Origin: Bacteroides mediterraneensis
Lineage (GTDB): Bacteria; Bacteroidota; Bacteroidia; Bacteroidales; Bacteroidaceae
Direction of reading: 5' to 3'
Length of the DNA stretch: 64,000 bases
Assembly (NCBI RefSeq): GCF_900128455.1
Contig: NZ_LT635783.1
Coordinates: 2,644,820 to 2,708,819 of the forward strand
Numbering within the stretch: the first letter of the stretch is position 1; each line of letters starts with the position of its first letter. The notes under the pieces are model-generated. The model had not been told where the DNA came from. It made no database searches and saw only the letters and a list, made by a program, of their open reading frames with translations. Positions 35,455 through 43,605 of this stretch are shown in pieces. The position numbers were made by a program, and so were the translations under genes.

Positions 35455-36744
35455 TTATTCCGGCATTTCGCCCACAATCTTACACAAACCGCTCGTCAGC
35501 TTGGTCAGCTGCTCCGGACGGATGATGAAAGGCGGCATAATATAGGCCAACCGTCCGAACGGACGTACCCAGATACCTTCTTCCACAAACCGCCGCTGCA
35601 TCCAGCCCATGTCGACCGGCTTCTTGGTCTCAATCACCCCGATGGCTCCCAGTACCCGGACGTCAGCCACCTGTGGCAACGCAGCCGCCGGTGCCAGTTC
35701 CTCCTTCAACTGTGCCTCGATGCGGCGCACCTTCTCCTGCCAGCCAGACGACAACAACAGCCGGACAGAAGCCAGTGCTACGGCACACGCCAGCGGATTG
35801 CCCATGAACGTAGGCCCATGCATGAAAGCGCGCGGTTCCTTGGAAGAAATGCAGTCGGCCACCTTTTCCGAAGCCAGCACCGCCGAGAAGGTCATGTACC
35901 CTCCGGTCAGTGCCTTGCCGATACACATGATGTCCGGTTCCACCTGCGCATGTTCCCACGCAAAGAGCTTGCCCGTACGCCCGAAGCCCGTGGCAATCTC
36001 GTCAAAAATCAGGAGCATACCGTGCTCCCGGCAGAGGCGTGCCGCCTCCCGCAAATACTGCGGATGGTAGAAACGCATCCCTCCGGCTCCCTGTACGATT
36101 GGTTCCAGAATCAGGGCCGCCAGCTCGCCGTGGTGCTGCGTGATGACTTCCCGCAACGGCTCGATGTCTTTCTCGTCCCATTCCGCGCCGAAACGGCACT
36201 GCGGGGCCGGCACGAAATAGCGTATCGGAAGGGCCGAGCCGAACAGGCTGTGCATACCCGTCACCGGGTCGCATACCGACATGGCGTTCCACGTATCTCC
36301 GTGGTACCCCGAACGGATGGTCACGAAATTGTTCTTCTCCGGATGGCCGGCTGCAAACTGATACTGTACCGCCATCTTCAAAGCCACTTCCACGGCCACC
36401 GACCCACTGTCGGCATAAAAAATATACTCCATGCTGGGAGGTACGATTTTCAGCAGTTCCTTTCCCAGTTCAATGGCCGGTTCATGGGTCAGTCCCCCGA
36501 ACATCACATGCGACATCCGGTGGAGCTGTTCCTCCACCGCCCGGTTCAATACCGGATGATTGTATCCATGCACGGCACACCACCACGACGACATACCATC
36601 AATCAGCTCCGTGCCGTCGGCCAGGGTCAGCGTACAGCCCTCTCCCCGCTCTACCTTGTACGTCGGCAGCGGATTCGAGGTCGAAGTGTACGGATGCCAC
36701 AAGTGGTCCCGGTCAAATTCGTCAAACAGTTTCTCACAATTCAT
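35455..36744 (-). CDS. bioA: Adenosylmethionine-8-amino-7-oxononanoate aminotransferase
   Basis: A 429-residue class III PLP aminotransferase that uses SAM as amino donor to make 7,8-diaminopelargonate. It starts [26 protein letters not shown], has [16 protein letters not shown] near residue 49 (substrate-binding Trp/Tyr pair), [18 protein letters not shown] near 245 and the PLP-lysine K277 in [10 protein letters not shown]. The start overlaps bioB by 11 bp. Confidence 0.95.
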   Translation of the reverse strand: MNCEKLFDEFDRDHLWHPYTSTSNPLPTYKVERGEGCTLTLADGTELIDGMSSWWCAVHGYNHPVLNRAVEEQLHRMSHVMFGGLTHEPAIELGKELLKIVPPSMEYIFYADSGSVAVEVALKMAVQYQFAAGHPEKNNFVTIRSGYHGDTWNAMSVCDPVTGMHSLFGSALPIRYFVPAPQCRFGAEWDEKDIEPLREVITQHHGELAALILEPIVQGAGGMRFYHPQYLREAARLCREHGMLLIFDEIATGFGRTGKLFAWEHAQVEPDIMCIGKALTGGYMTFSAVLASEKVADCISSKEPRAFMHGPTFMGNPLACAVALASVRLLLSSGWQEKVRRIEAQLKEELAPAAALPQVADVRVLGAIGVIETKKPVDMGWMQRRFVEEGIWVRPFGRLAYIMPPFIIRPEQLTKLTSGLCKIVGEMPE

Positions 36745-37696
36745 ATCCTGCTCCTTTTATACGTTCTTTGTCTTTTGATACTTTGGAACCAAGGGTAGTC
36801 AGCAAATCGCCCACAATGGCCGAATTGATGCCCACATACAAGGCACGGTCTACCGTCTCCTCACTCAGCTGCGAACGTCCTCCGGCAAAACGGAGGAAAG
36901 CCGTCGGGTTCACCATGCGGAACATGGCTACCGTACGCAACACCTCTTCCGCCGTCAGCGGTTTCGCATGTTCCAGCGGTGTTCCCTTGATGGGCTGCAA
37001 CAGGTTCAGCGGGATGGACTGTACCTCCAGTTCCCGCAAGGTCAGCGCCAGTTCCACCCGCTGGGCCGGCGTTTCTCCCATGCCGATGATGCCTCCGCTA
37101 CACACGTCCATACCCACCTTTCGGGCTGCCTGCAACGTGTCTATCTTCTGGGATTGGGTATGCGTGGAGCACAGGTTCGGGAAAAACGAAGGCGCCGTCT
37201 CCAGGTTACAATGATAACGGCTCACTCCCGCACGGTGCAGCGCCGCAAGCTGTTCCTCCGTGGCCAGTCCCAAAGATGCACACAACTTGATGCCGCTATG
37301 CGCCCGCACATACTCAAAATGCGCACACAATTTCTCCAACTCTCCTGCCGAAGGTCGGCGTCCGCTGGTCACCAGCGAGAAGCGCGATACCCCCTGGTTT
37401 TCGTTCATCTGTGCCTGACGTAAACATTCTTCTTCGCTCACCAGTCCATATTCCTCCACGCCCGTGTGATGATGTACCGACTGGGCACACCATTTGCAGT
37501 TTTCCGGGCAACGTCCCGACTTGGCATTGATAATGGAACACATGTCAAACTTCCGGGAAGCGTATGCCACCGTGATGCGATGGGCCGTTTCACACAATGC
37601 GTCAAAAGGTGCTTCCTCCAACAGCCACAAGGCCTCTTCTGCGGTCAGCACCTGTCCTTCTTTTATTTTCTCTTCCAGTTTCTGTAATCTTTCCAT
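36734..37696 (-). CDS. bioB: Biotin synthase
   Basis: A 320-residue radical-SAM enzyme inserting sulfur into dethiobiotin. The radical cluster CPENCKWC supplies Cys63, Cys67 and Cys70; [23 protein letters not shown] lies mid-protein, [10 protein letters not shown] follows, and [17 protein letters not shown] is the typical C-terminal block with the [2Fe-2S] Arg. It is the first enzyme gene of the bio operon and begins only ~13 nt after a strong terminator-like hairpin plus T run. The next gene overlaps it by 11 bp. Confidence 0.96.
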   Translation of the reverse strand: MERLQKLEEKIKEGQVLTAEEALWLLEEAPFDALCETAHRITVAYASRKFDMCSIINAKSGRCPENCKWCAQSVHHHTGVEEYGLVSEEECLRQAQMNENQGVSRFSLVTSGRRPSAGELEKLCAHFEYVRAHSGIKLCASLGLATEEQLAALHRAGVSRYHCNLETAPSFFPNLCSTHTQSQKIDTLQAARKVGMDVCSGGIIGMGETPAQRVELALTLRELEVQSIPLNLLQPIKGTPLEHAKPLTAEEVLRTVAMFRMVNPTAFLRFAGGRSQLSEETVDRALYVGINSAIVGDLLTTLGSKVSKDKERIKGAGYEL

Positions 37697-37716
37697 ACGT
37701 ATTTATTTAAAAAAAG

Positions 37717-37776
37717 AAGGGGTGTACCCGCTTCAGTAAAGTCTGTCAGACTTTACCTGAAACGGGTACACCCCTT
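37717..37776 (-). terminator. Strong hairpin with T run just upstream of bioB: candidate attenuator
   Basis: Two arms of about 27 nt (AAGGGGTGTACCCG...TAAAGTC at 37717-37743 and its near-perfect complement at 37749-37776) enclose a 5-nt loop. On the minus strand seven T's follow (37715-37709). The bioB ATG is at 37696, leaving no space for a promoter, so bio operon transcripts must read through it. The stop codon of the small ORF upstream falls in the loop, which couples translation of that ORF to the structure. Confidence 0.8.
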
Positions 37777-38138
37777 CCGGTTATTGTTATTTTATTTAGT
37801 TCATCTAAAAGCAGCGGCGCAGACACTTCTTCTCTTTGCGGCACCAGCAGACACCACAATCCTTTCCGGTCCATCTCGAATAAACTTCCTCCGAGTCCCG
37901 GTCCTCCGCTTCCAAAGAGTGCATCCTCCTCTGAAAAACCAGTCCATGACATCCCTTCCGTTTTCTTTCCCTCGCACACTGCCGTTTTCTGCTTGCCCAG
38001 TGAGGCATCCGCAATTCCCCGTCCCACCTGTCCGATGGTGACATGGCGATGCAGGCTCACGAACGCAGCATATTCCTTCCGGCTCCAACGACGGAAACGA
38101 AGCATGACTTTGCGTGAATAGGAAGCGATACGATGCAT
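37746..38138 (-). CDS. Small basic protein or leader ORF of the biotin operon, unknown function
   Basis: A 130-residue ORF. The N-terminus (RFRRWSRKEYAAFVSLHRHVTIGQ, residues ~15-38) is strongly basic/aromatic and, from memory, like the N-terminal segment of some Bacteroidales proteins linked to vitamin uptake; I cannot name the family with certainty. The rest is Gly-rich and unremarkable, without signal peptide or membrane helix. It has a Bacteroides-type promoter 32 nt upstream and its stop codon lies in the hairpin before bioB. It could encode a real protein, a translated leader, or sit in a structured 5' RNA; I favour a translated leader gene. Confidence 0.5.
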   Translation of the reverse strand: MHRIASYSRKVMLRFRRWSRKEYAAFVSLHRHVTIGQVGRGIADASLGKQKTAVCEGKKTEGMSWTGFSEEDALFGSGGPGLGGSLFEMDRKGLWCLLVPQREEVSAPLLLDELNKITITGRGVPVSGKV

Positions 38139-38157
38139 CTGTTTTTCTCTTTGTTTA

Positions 38158-38215
38158 AATGTACGGCTGCAAATGTATATAAAAATCTACAGAAAATGCA
38201 AGGATTTTGGAGAAT
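38158..38215 (-). repeat. Promoter cassette copy 1 (biotin operon side)
   Basis: On the plus strand AATGTACGGCTGCAAATGTA begins a segment of about 46 bp that recurs with one mismatch at 40161-40206, followed in both by TTGGAGAAT. It contains, on the minus strand, CTTG (38202-38199), a 21-nt spacer and TACATTTG (38177-38170), a good promoter for the small ORF and the bio operon. The copy at 40161 serves the peptidase gene. Confidence 0.75.
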
Positions 38216-38244
38216 CCGGTTTGATAACAATCAGGCTGAAGTGT

Positions 38245-40137
38245 TTATTTCAGATGCTTGTCAAGAAATTTCTCCATGGCACGGTAGAAGTCGAACTTAT
38301 TCTCTTCATTATAGAATCCGTGTCCTTCATTTTCCTTTACCATGTATTCCACTTCCACACCTCGTTTCTTCAAAGCTTCTACCATCTGGTCAGATTCGGC
38401 TTTGTTGACGCGCGGGTCGTTTGCACCCTGGGCGATGAACAGCGGAGCCTTAATCTGGTCTACATGGAATACAGGCGAATATTTTTCCATCATTTCTTTG
38501 TCGGTTGCGGGGTCGCCCACCATTTCGTGCATCATGTCGAGCAACGGTTTCCAGTAGGGAGGAATCGTATTCATGAACGAGAGCAGGTTGGACACTCCTA
38601 CGTAATCGACGGCGCAGGCATACAGGTCGGGAGTAAAGGTCACTCCTGCCAGGGTAGCGTAACCTCCATAGCTTGCTCCATAAATGGCCACCCGCTTCGG
38701 GTCGGCTATCCCTTTCTTGATCAGCCATTCTACTCCGTCGGTAATGTCATTCTGCATGGTCTGTCCCCATTGTTTGTAACCCAGTTCGGTAAACTTGCGG
38801 CCGTATCCAGTTGAGGCACGGAAGTTCATCTGCAGTACGGCATAGCCACGGCTGGCAAGGAACTGTACTTCCGGATTGTATCCCCAGGTGTCGCGTGCCC
38901 ACGGTCCTCCATGCGGATTGACCACAACCGGCAAGTTCTTTGCATTTTCCATGGTATAACCTTTCGGCAGGGTCAGGTAACCTTCTATGGTGAGTCCGTC
39001 ACGGCTGGTATAGGTAATCGGGTTCATGGCGCACATTTCCTCTTCTTTGATCCAAGGCGCTATGTCGGCCACCTTGGTGAGTTTGTTTTCCTTCACATTA
39101 TAGAGGTAGTAGCTTCCGTATGTGCGGTCATTGCCGGCATGGATCAGGCGGATATTCTCGTCTCTGCTCTGGCTGGTGATACTGACGTTATAGCCCGGAA
39201 GCTGAGCTTCCAGTTTCTTACGTATCCCCTCTTCTTCTTTGTCGAAATAGTGGCGAATCATGTCCTTGTGCCCTTCACAGGCTACTACTGTCAGCCGGTT
39301 CTTCTTTTCGGAGTAGCTGAAGCCCGAGATGTCGTACTTGTCGTTCATGTACAGGACCTCCTTCTCTTCGCAGGTTTTCGGATCCATCAGAACCAGTGCG
39401 GTCTTGTCGCGTCCGACGTTGGTCAGTGCATAGACCATCTTGTTGTCGGGCGTAAAGACAGCGAAACCGACGGTTTCCTTAAAGTTGGTGGTCAATACCG
39501 GTTGGAACGGCTGGCCTTCCGTTTCACGGTATAGTATCTGCTTATTGACCCCATCTACTATGGCAATGGCTACACGCAGCTTGCCGTCGTGGTCGGTCAT
39601 CCATCCCTGTATATTGCCTGGGTTCTCGGCCAGCAGGGTCAGTTCTCCTGTGTTCAGGTTCAGGCGATACGGGTCGAAAACCTGAGGGTTACGTTTGTTC
39701 ATGCCGATGATGACCAGTGAATCGATTTTTTCCAGCGGGTCGATAATATTGGTTCTGACTTTCGGAAAATTGGTGTACGATTTCAGGTCAGAACCGTCGA
39801 TGTTCACGCCATAGAGCTGGTAATTCTCGTCGCCCCCCGTATCCTTGACGAAAAGGATGCGGTTATTGCCGGCCCACATGCTTGCGGCGATGTCACGTTC
39901 CGTTTCAGATGTGATGCGGATGGTCGTATCCGATCCGATTTTCTGTACAAAAAGGTTCATGCGGTTCTCGTAGGGAGCCATGAATGAGAAGTAGGTCCCG
40001 TCGGGCGATACCTGATAGTCTATCTTTTCCGGGTTCTTGAAAAAGTTTTCCAGCGGAATCTGTGTCTGTGCGCCGGCAGTAAAGCAAATTCCGGCCATGA
40101 ACAGACCGGCTGCCAGCATGTTTCTTAGATTTTTCAT
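38245..40137 (-). CDS. S9-family (prolyl oligopeptidase-like) secreted peptidase
   Basis: A 630-residue exported serine peptidase with a signal peptide ending near AGAQTQ. Residues ~30-370 form a beta-propeller (DYQVSPDGTYFSFMAP, WAGNNRILFVKDTGGDENYQLYGVNIDG). The alpha/beta hydrolase domain (~375-630) has the triad Ser489 in YGASYGGYA, Asp574 in GANDPRV and His606 in NEGHGF. S9 enzymes cut short peptides, often releasing dipeptides or acylated residues. It has its own promoter, shared in sequence with the bio operon promoter. Confidence 0.92.
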   Translation of the reverse strand: MKNLRNMLAAGLFMAGICFTAGAQTQIPLENFFKNPEKIDYQVSPDGTYFSFMAPYENRMNLFVQKIGSDTTIRITSETERDIAASMWAGNNRILFVKDTGGDENYQLYGVNIDGSDLKSYTNFPKVRTNIIDPLEKIDSLVIIGMNKRNPQVFDPYRLNLNTGELTLLAENPGNIQGWMTDHDGKLRVAIAIVDGVNKQILYRETEGQPFQPVLTTNFKETVGFAVFTPDNKMVYALTNVGRDKTALVLMDPKTCEEKEVLYMNDKYDISGFSYSEKKNRLTVVACEGHKDMIRHYFDKEEEGIRKKLEAQLPGYNVSITSQSRDENIRLIHAGNDRTYGSYYLYNVKENKLTKVADIAPWIKEEEMCAMNPITYTSRDGLTIEGYLTLPKGYTMENAKNLPVVVNPHGGPWARDTWGYNPEVQFLASRGYAVLQMNFRASTGYGRKFTELGYKQWGQTMQNDITDGVEWLIKKGIADPKRVAIYGASYGGYATLAGVTFTPDLYACAVDYVGVSNLLSFMNTIPPYWKPLLDMMHEMVGDPATDKEMMEKYSPVFHVDQIKAPLFIAQGANDPRVNKAESDQMVEALKKRGVEVEYMVKENEGHGFYNEENKFDFYRAMEKFLDKHLK

Positions 40138-40160
40138 TATGTCTTATTTTTGTTTATATT

Positions 40161-40217
40161 AATGTACGGCTGCAAATGTATAGAAAAATCTACAGAAAAT
40201 GCAAGGACTTGGAGAAT
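40161..40217 (-). repeat. Promoter cassette copy 2 (S9 peptidase side)
   Basis: The second copy of the cassette described at 38158. On the minus strand CTTG (40205-40202), a 21-nt spacer and TACATTTG (40180-40173) form the promoter of the S9 peptidase gene. Confidence 0.75.
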
Positions 40218-40230
40218 ACGTTTTTTCGGT

Positions 40231-41439
40231 CTACAGATTCGCTTTTATCTTCTTTTCAATCTCCGTGTCTGTTGTCTTTTCTGCATAGCCTTGAAACTTT
40301 GCAATTATCGTGCGGTCTTTACCTATCAAATAAAACTGCGGAACTCCGCTACCAGCCTGATAATCATTTATAAGTTTAGCTATTGTTTCCTTCTCGGCAG
40401 TCAGAAAACTGTATTCTATTCCCTGGTTTTTCACATAGGCTTCGCAAGACGACTTCGACCTTCCCCACGTTTCCACAGCCAGCACTTCAAGCTCGTTCAC
40501 TGCATATTCTTTTTTCAACCTGTTCAAGAAAGGAATCGAAATCTTACATGGTCCACAGCCTATCCCTGTGAACTGCAACAAGATGACCTTCGACTTTATA
40601 CCGCTTAAAGAAACCTTCTGACCCTTCATATCAGTAAGCGTCCAGTCTGGAGCTTTTTTACCCGTCATATCCACTGTCGCCTTCTGAGAATTCTCTCCTT
40701 TTATACGCCGCACATAATCTGCCGGATAATAATCTTCCGCTACAATTTTTCCCTTTCCTGCAGGATTATACACAAAATCGGAACAAATATTCTCACTGAT
40801 GCTATGCTGCATCTCCCTGCGATAACGATAAGGCATGTCATCTTCTTTTGAAATCCAGATTTTGTAAATAGATGTCGGATCATATATATACGGATTCTCC
40901 GGCATGTAACAAGCCTTACCAAAGAACTCCACCTGATACGGTGTATGGATACTCAATTCCATCAGATAATCTTTCCCCTCATCCTTCAAGCTAAGGACTA
41001 TGCTATCCTGAGTATTCAATGCATACTCAAGAATGGATTTCATGCAACCAAAAGCTTGCGGCATAATAACTCTGAACGGAAGGGGACTTTTCTGAGTGAA
41101 ATCATCTATCCGTACTTCTTTTTCCTCTTTCTCTATGTAAGCAAACACAGTTCCGTCATATACCCAAAGCGGTTGCCTGAATTCCTTATCCGAGGCACAC
41201 AAGAAAGAATACCCCACAGCCGTATCCTGCGGATTCACATGCTCATAAATTTCTCTTGGCACACTGTACACCGGCTCTGTGTCTCCCGGTTCCCATGCCT
41301 TTATCACACAATGATAGGTCACCGATTCCACGGCATTCATTTTCTCCAGTACATGCGACAGATAGTCCGTCTCTCTATTTTGTCCGTAACCCGGCAAAGC
41401 CAATAAGATAGAGGAAAATAATATTGCGGTAATTTTCAT
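40231..41439 (-). CDS. TlpA-like thiol-disulfide oxidoreductase with an N-terminal Bacteroidetes domain
   Basis: A 402-residue periplasmic protein with a signal peptide ending LPGYGQ. Residues ~20-245 form a domain of unknown type common before thioredoxin domains in Bacteroidetes. Residues ~260-402 are a thioredoxin fold: KKAPDWTLTDMKGQKVSLSGIKSKVILLQFTGIGCGPCKISIPF, with active-site CGPC at 295-298 and a cis-Pro region GSGVPQFYLI. It sits 120 bp downstream of blaR1 behind an elaborate inverted repeat, so it may be read-through transcribed from the bla-type operon. Confidence 0.85.
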   Translation of the reverse strand: MKITAILFSSILLALPGYGQNRETDYLSHVLEKMNAVESVTYHCVIKAWEPGDTEPVYSVPREIYEHVNPQDTAVGYSFLCASDKEFRQPLWVYDGTVFAYIEKEEKEVRIDDFTQKSPLPFRVIMPQAFGCMKSILEYALNTQDSIVLSLKDEGKDYLMELSIHTPYQVEFFGKACYMPENPYIYDPTSIYKIWISKEDDMPYRYRREMQHSISENICSDFVYNPAGKGKIVAEDYYPADYVRRIKGENSQKATVDMTGKKAPDWTLTDMKGQKVSLSGIKSKVILLQFTGIGCGPCKISIPFLNRLKKEYAVNELEVLAVETWGRSKSSCEAYVKNQGIEYSFLTAEKETIAKLINDYQAGSGVPQFYLIGKDRTIIAKFQGYAEKTTDTEIEKKIKANL

Positions 41440-41461
41440 GGTATTCTATTTTTATAAAAAT

Positions 41462-41547
41462 GAGCCCGCTTTCAAATGCGGTTTCTTCCTTTCAACTTCT
41501 CTCAGAAGTACATAAAGCATACGTAAAACCCATTTGAAAGCGGACTC
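41462..41547 (-). terminator. Long-loop inverted repeat with nested hairpin between blaR1 and the TlpA-like gene
   Basis: GAGCCCGCTTTCAAATG (41462-41478) and CATTTGAAAGCGGACTC (41531-41547) pair over 17 bp with one mismatch. The 52-nt loop contains its own hairpin, ACTTCT-CTC-AGAAGT (41495-41509). On the minus strand TTTTTA follows the distal arm. It could be a terminator with an inserted element, or a structured switch. Confidence 0.55.
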
Positions 41548-41558
41548 AAAAAAGCAAA

Positions 41559-42830
41559 TTACTGAAGCTTGAACGCAACAGGCACGGTGTATTTCACTCT
41601 TACGGCCTCTCCCCTCTGCATGCCCGGTTTCCACTTAGGCATGGTCTTCAGCACGCGCAAAGCCTCTGCATCCAAATCCGGATTCACCGCACGAACCACA
41701 TTGAACTCGGTAGGGGTTCCGTCTTTTTCTACCACAAACTGCACGATTACCCGTCCCTGCAAATTGTTCTTCATGGCACTTTCCGGATATTTCAGGTTAT
41801 CTTGAAGGAATTTCAACAATTCCTTCATTCCTCCCGGAAATTCAGGCATCTGTTCCGCTACCATAAACACTTCGTCCTTTGCCACGCTGTCAGTAGGAAC
41901 TGCTACCACGGAATCCGGTGCGACGGTTTCTTCTTTGGCATCCTGTTTTTCGGATGCTCCCTGCGAGCAGGAGATGTTTCCGGCAACGAGTAGAGCAAAG
42001 GCCGGAACCATGAACAGTGCATATTTGATACGCCCTGTTCCGTTTGATTTTTTCTTGTTCATCATAATGATACGTTTTTTAAGATGAGAGAAATTGAAAT
42101 TATTGGATAATCCATACTTGTGGCCATAAGCCAACCCAAGCAGGTGATATTGATAACTCTTGGTGGCGAATCCCGCTTCCACGACTCTCTTGTCGGCCAG
42201 GAACTCCAGATTGAGCCGGACTTCCCGTTTCAGCAGCCAGGCAAAAGGGTTCATCCAGCAACAGATGCTGACCATCTCGGCAAGAAGCACATCGACGGAA
42301 TGTCGCTGCTTTACGTGCGCCATCTCGTGCGTCAGGATTTCGTCCAGTTCGTCTTCCTTCACCGTCGCCGGATTCAGGAAAATCCACCCAAAGAAAGAGA
42401 AGGGTCCGGACGAGCCATTCAGGCATTTCACACGGATGCCGTTTATCGTCTTCTCCGGTGTACGCAAGATCAGATGCCACAAACTGCACGCTTGCACGAG
42501 AAACCGGGCAGACAGCACCAGCACTCCGGCGAGGTACAGGTATTTCACCCAATCAGTCAACACCCACACGCCGTTTCCCGCTTCCGCTGTTTCACTTCCC
42601 ACCACTATTTCCGGCAACACTACCGAATAGTCAAAATGCGTCAGCATGATCAGGCTGCCACGACTTTCCAGCCATTCCCGCACGTCGACCAGCGGCAACA
42701 CGAAAGGCAACACCAGCGCCAGCAGCAGAATGAATCTTCTGGAACGGAAAAAGGTGTCCCGCGTACATACCAGCTTGTACAAGGCGTAAAACAGGACCAG
42801 TCCGAAATTGACTTGAAGAAGATATAGCAT
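41559..42830 (-). CDS. BlaR1/M56-family sensor metallopeptidase with C-terminal TonB domain
   Basis: A 423-residue membrane protein. N-terminal helices (residues ~1-50, ~92-120) anchor it; the M56 peptidase domain has HEMAH at 168-172 plus the third ligand region NLEFLADKRVV (E209-D213). A further helix lies near 270-285 (IKYALFMVPAFALLVAG). Residues ~325-423 are a TonB_C domain (PEFPGGMKELLKFLQDNLKYPESAM...GRVIVQFVVEKDGTPTEFNVVRAVNPDLDAEALRVLKTMPKWKPG). BlaR1-type proteins cleave the BlaI repressor on sensing a signal; there is no beta-lactamase or penicillin-binding sensor domain here, so the signal is unknown. Gap to blaI is 46 bp. Confidence 0.88.
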   Translation of the reverse strand: MLYLLQVNFGLVLFYALYKLVCTRDTFFRSRRFILLLALVLPFVLPLVDVREWLESRGSLIMLTHFDYSVVLPEIVVGSETAEAGNGVWVLTDWVKYLYLAGVLVLSARFLVQACSLWHLILRTPEKTINGIRVKCLNGSSGPFSFFGWIFLNPATVKEDELDEILTHEMAHVKQRHSVDVLLAEMVSICCWMNPFAWLLKREVRLNLEFLADKRVVEAGFATKSYQYHLLGLAYGHKYGLSNNFNFSHLKKRIIMMNKKKSNGTGRIKYALFMVPAFALLVAGNISCSQGASEKQDAKEETVAPDSVVAVPTDSVAKDEVFMVAEQMPEFPGGMKELLKFLQDNLKYPESAMKNNLQGRVIVQFVVEKDGTPTEFNVVRAVNPDLDAEALRVLKTMPKWKPGMQRGEAVRVKYTVPVAFKLQ

Positions 42831-42876
42831 AATAAAAAGGAATTTAAAAGGTGAGTAAATATAATTCTAAAATGCC

Positions 42877-43242
42877 CTATTTGTCTTTCCGCTTCTCAAT
42901 CAGGTCGATAATCTCGTTCAGCTCGTCCTTGGAGATTTTCTGCTCCTTGGCGAAGAACGACACCATCTCCTTGTAAGAGTTGGCGAAATAGTTGCGCACA
43001 AGATTGCCCACCGAATTGCGGGTATATTCCTCCTGCTCCACCAGCGGCGTATAGCGGTAAGTGTTCCCAAACTTCTCGGCCTTCAGGTAGCCTTTCCGTT
43101 TCAGGTTGTTCACAATCGAAGCCACCGTGGTGTAAGGCGGTTTCGGCTCGTCATAACGGGCCACGATTTCTTTCACAAAACACGGACCCAAATGCCAGAT
43201 GAAGCGCATGGCCTCTTCTTCCTGATAAGTCAGTTTTTCCAT
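42877..43242 (-). CDS. blaI: BlaI/MecI/CopY-family repressor
   Basis: A 121-residue winged-helix repressor (KLTYQEEEAMRFIWHLGPCFVKEIVARY, PPYTTVASIVNNLKRKGYLKAEKFGNTYRYTPL). The C-terminal helices (residues ~75-121) mediate dimerisation and contain the usual cleavage zone. It probably represses its own operon with the BlaR1-like protein; matching palindromes lie just upstream. The symbol denotes the family, since no beta-lactamase is nearby. Confidence 0.9.
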   Translation of the reverse strand: MEKLTYQEEEAMRFIWHLGPCFVKEIVARYDEPKPPYTTVASIVNNLKRKGYLKAEKFGNTYRYTPLVEQEEYTRNSVGNLVRNYFANSYKEMVSFFAKEQKISKDELNEIIDLIEKRKDK

Positions 43243-43259
43243 ATCGAATCAGTTTTTTC

Positions 43260-43293
43260 TACGAACTTTTCGCAAATCTACGAATTTATCGTA
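43260..43293 (-). promoter_or_regulatory. Two BlaI-type operators flanking the blaI -7 box
   Basis: TACGAACTTTTCGCA (43260-43274) and TACGAATTTATCGTA (43279-43293) are 15-bp palindromes 19 bp apart, centre to centre. Between them, on the minus strand, TAGATTTG (43280-43273) is a -7 box of the Bacteroides consensus. Binding of a BlaI dimer to either site would cover the promoter, fitting auto-repression. No clear TTTG is at the usual upstream distance. Confidence 0.65.
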
Positions 43294-43446
43294 AACCTTA
43301 TCCATTCAAATGGTTAATTTATTTAAAAAAGGAAACATTACCATACATTCAGACTTAGAATGCCATATTATTTATTCAGAATACGCCCGTTTGTTTTCAG
43401 AAGAACGCCATAGATTCTTTTTACGTTTCCCTTCCCCAAAACGTAC

Positions 43447-43508
43447 GTTTTCCGCCCCGGAAACCTATGTTTCTCAATTGCGAGACATAGGTTTCCGGGG
43501 CGGAAAAC
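43447..43508. repeat. Perfect 24-bp inverted repeat upstream of blaI
   Basis: The 24-nt arms 43447-43470 and 43485-43508 are exact reverse complements around a 14-nt loop whose ends (CTC/GAG) can also pair. The left arm overlaps a separate palindrome, AAAACGTACGTTTT (43438-43451). No T run follows on either strand, so it is not a typical terminator. It occupies the otherwise gene-free 363-bp stretch 43243-43605 together with the blaI operators. Confidence 0.85.
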
Positions 43509-43605
43509 ATAAAAAACTCTTCGGTATGAAAATCTTTTCTCCAAGAGAATCTGGAAACAAAGACAACCTCCAGGGGGGTCTCTTTTTCCTTATCTGCCTT
43601 CCCTG

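Noticed and set aside
35449..36798. 449-residue plus-strand ORF across bioA
   Set aside because: It mirrors bioA almost end to end and has no recognisable domain; the bio genes have intact catalytic residues.
37777..38160. Known riboswitch upstream of bioB
   Set aside because: I looked for TPP, cobalamin and SAM landmark motifs on the minus strand and found none; the region reads better as an ORF.
38100..38210. BirA biotin operator upstream of the bio operon
   Set aside because: No TTGTAAAC/GTTTACAA dyad is visible; the AT-rich promoter cassette is shared with a gene unrelated to biotin.
43447..43508. Insertion-sequence end
   Set aside because: There is only one inverted repeat with a 14-bp centre, no transposase and no visible target duplication.
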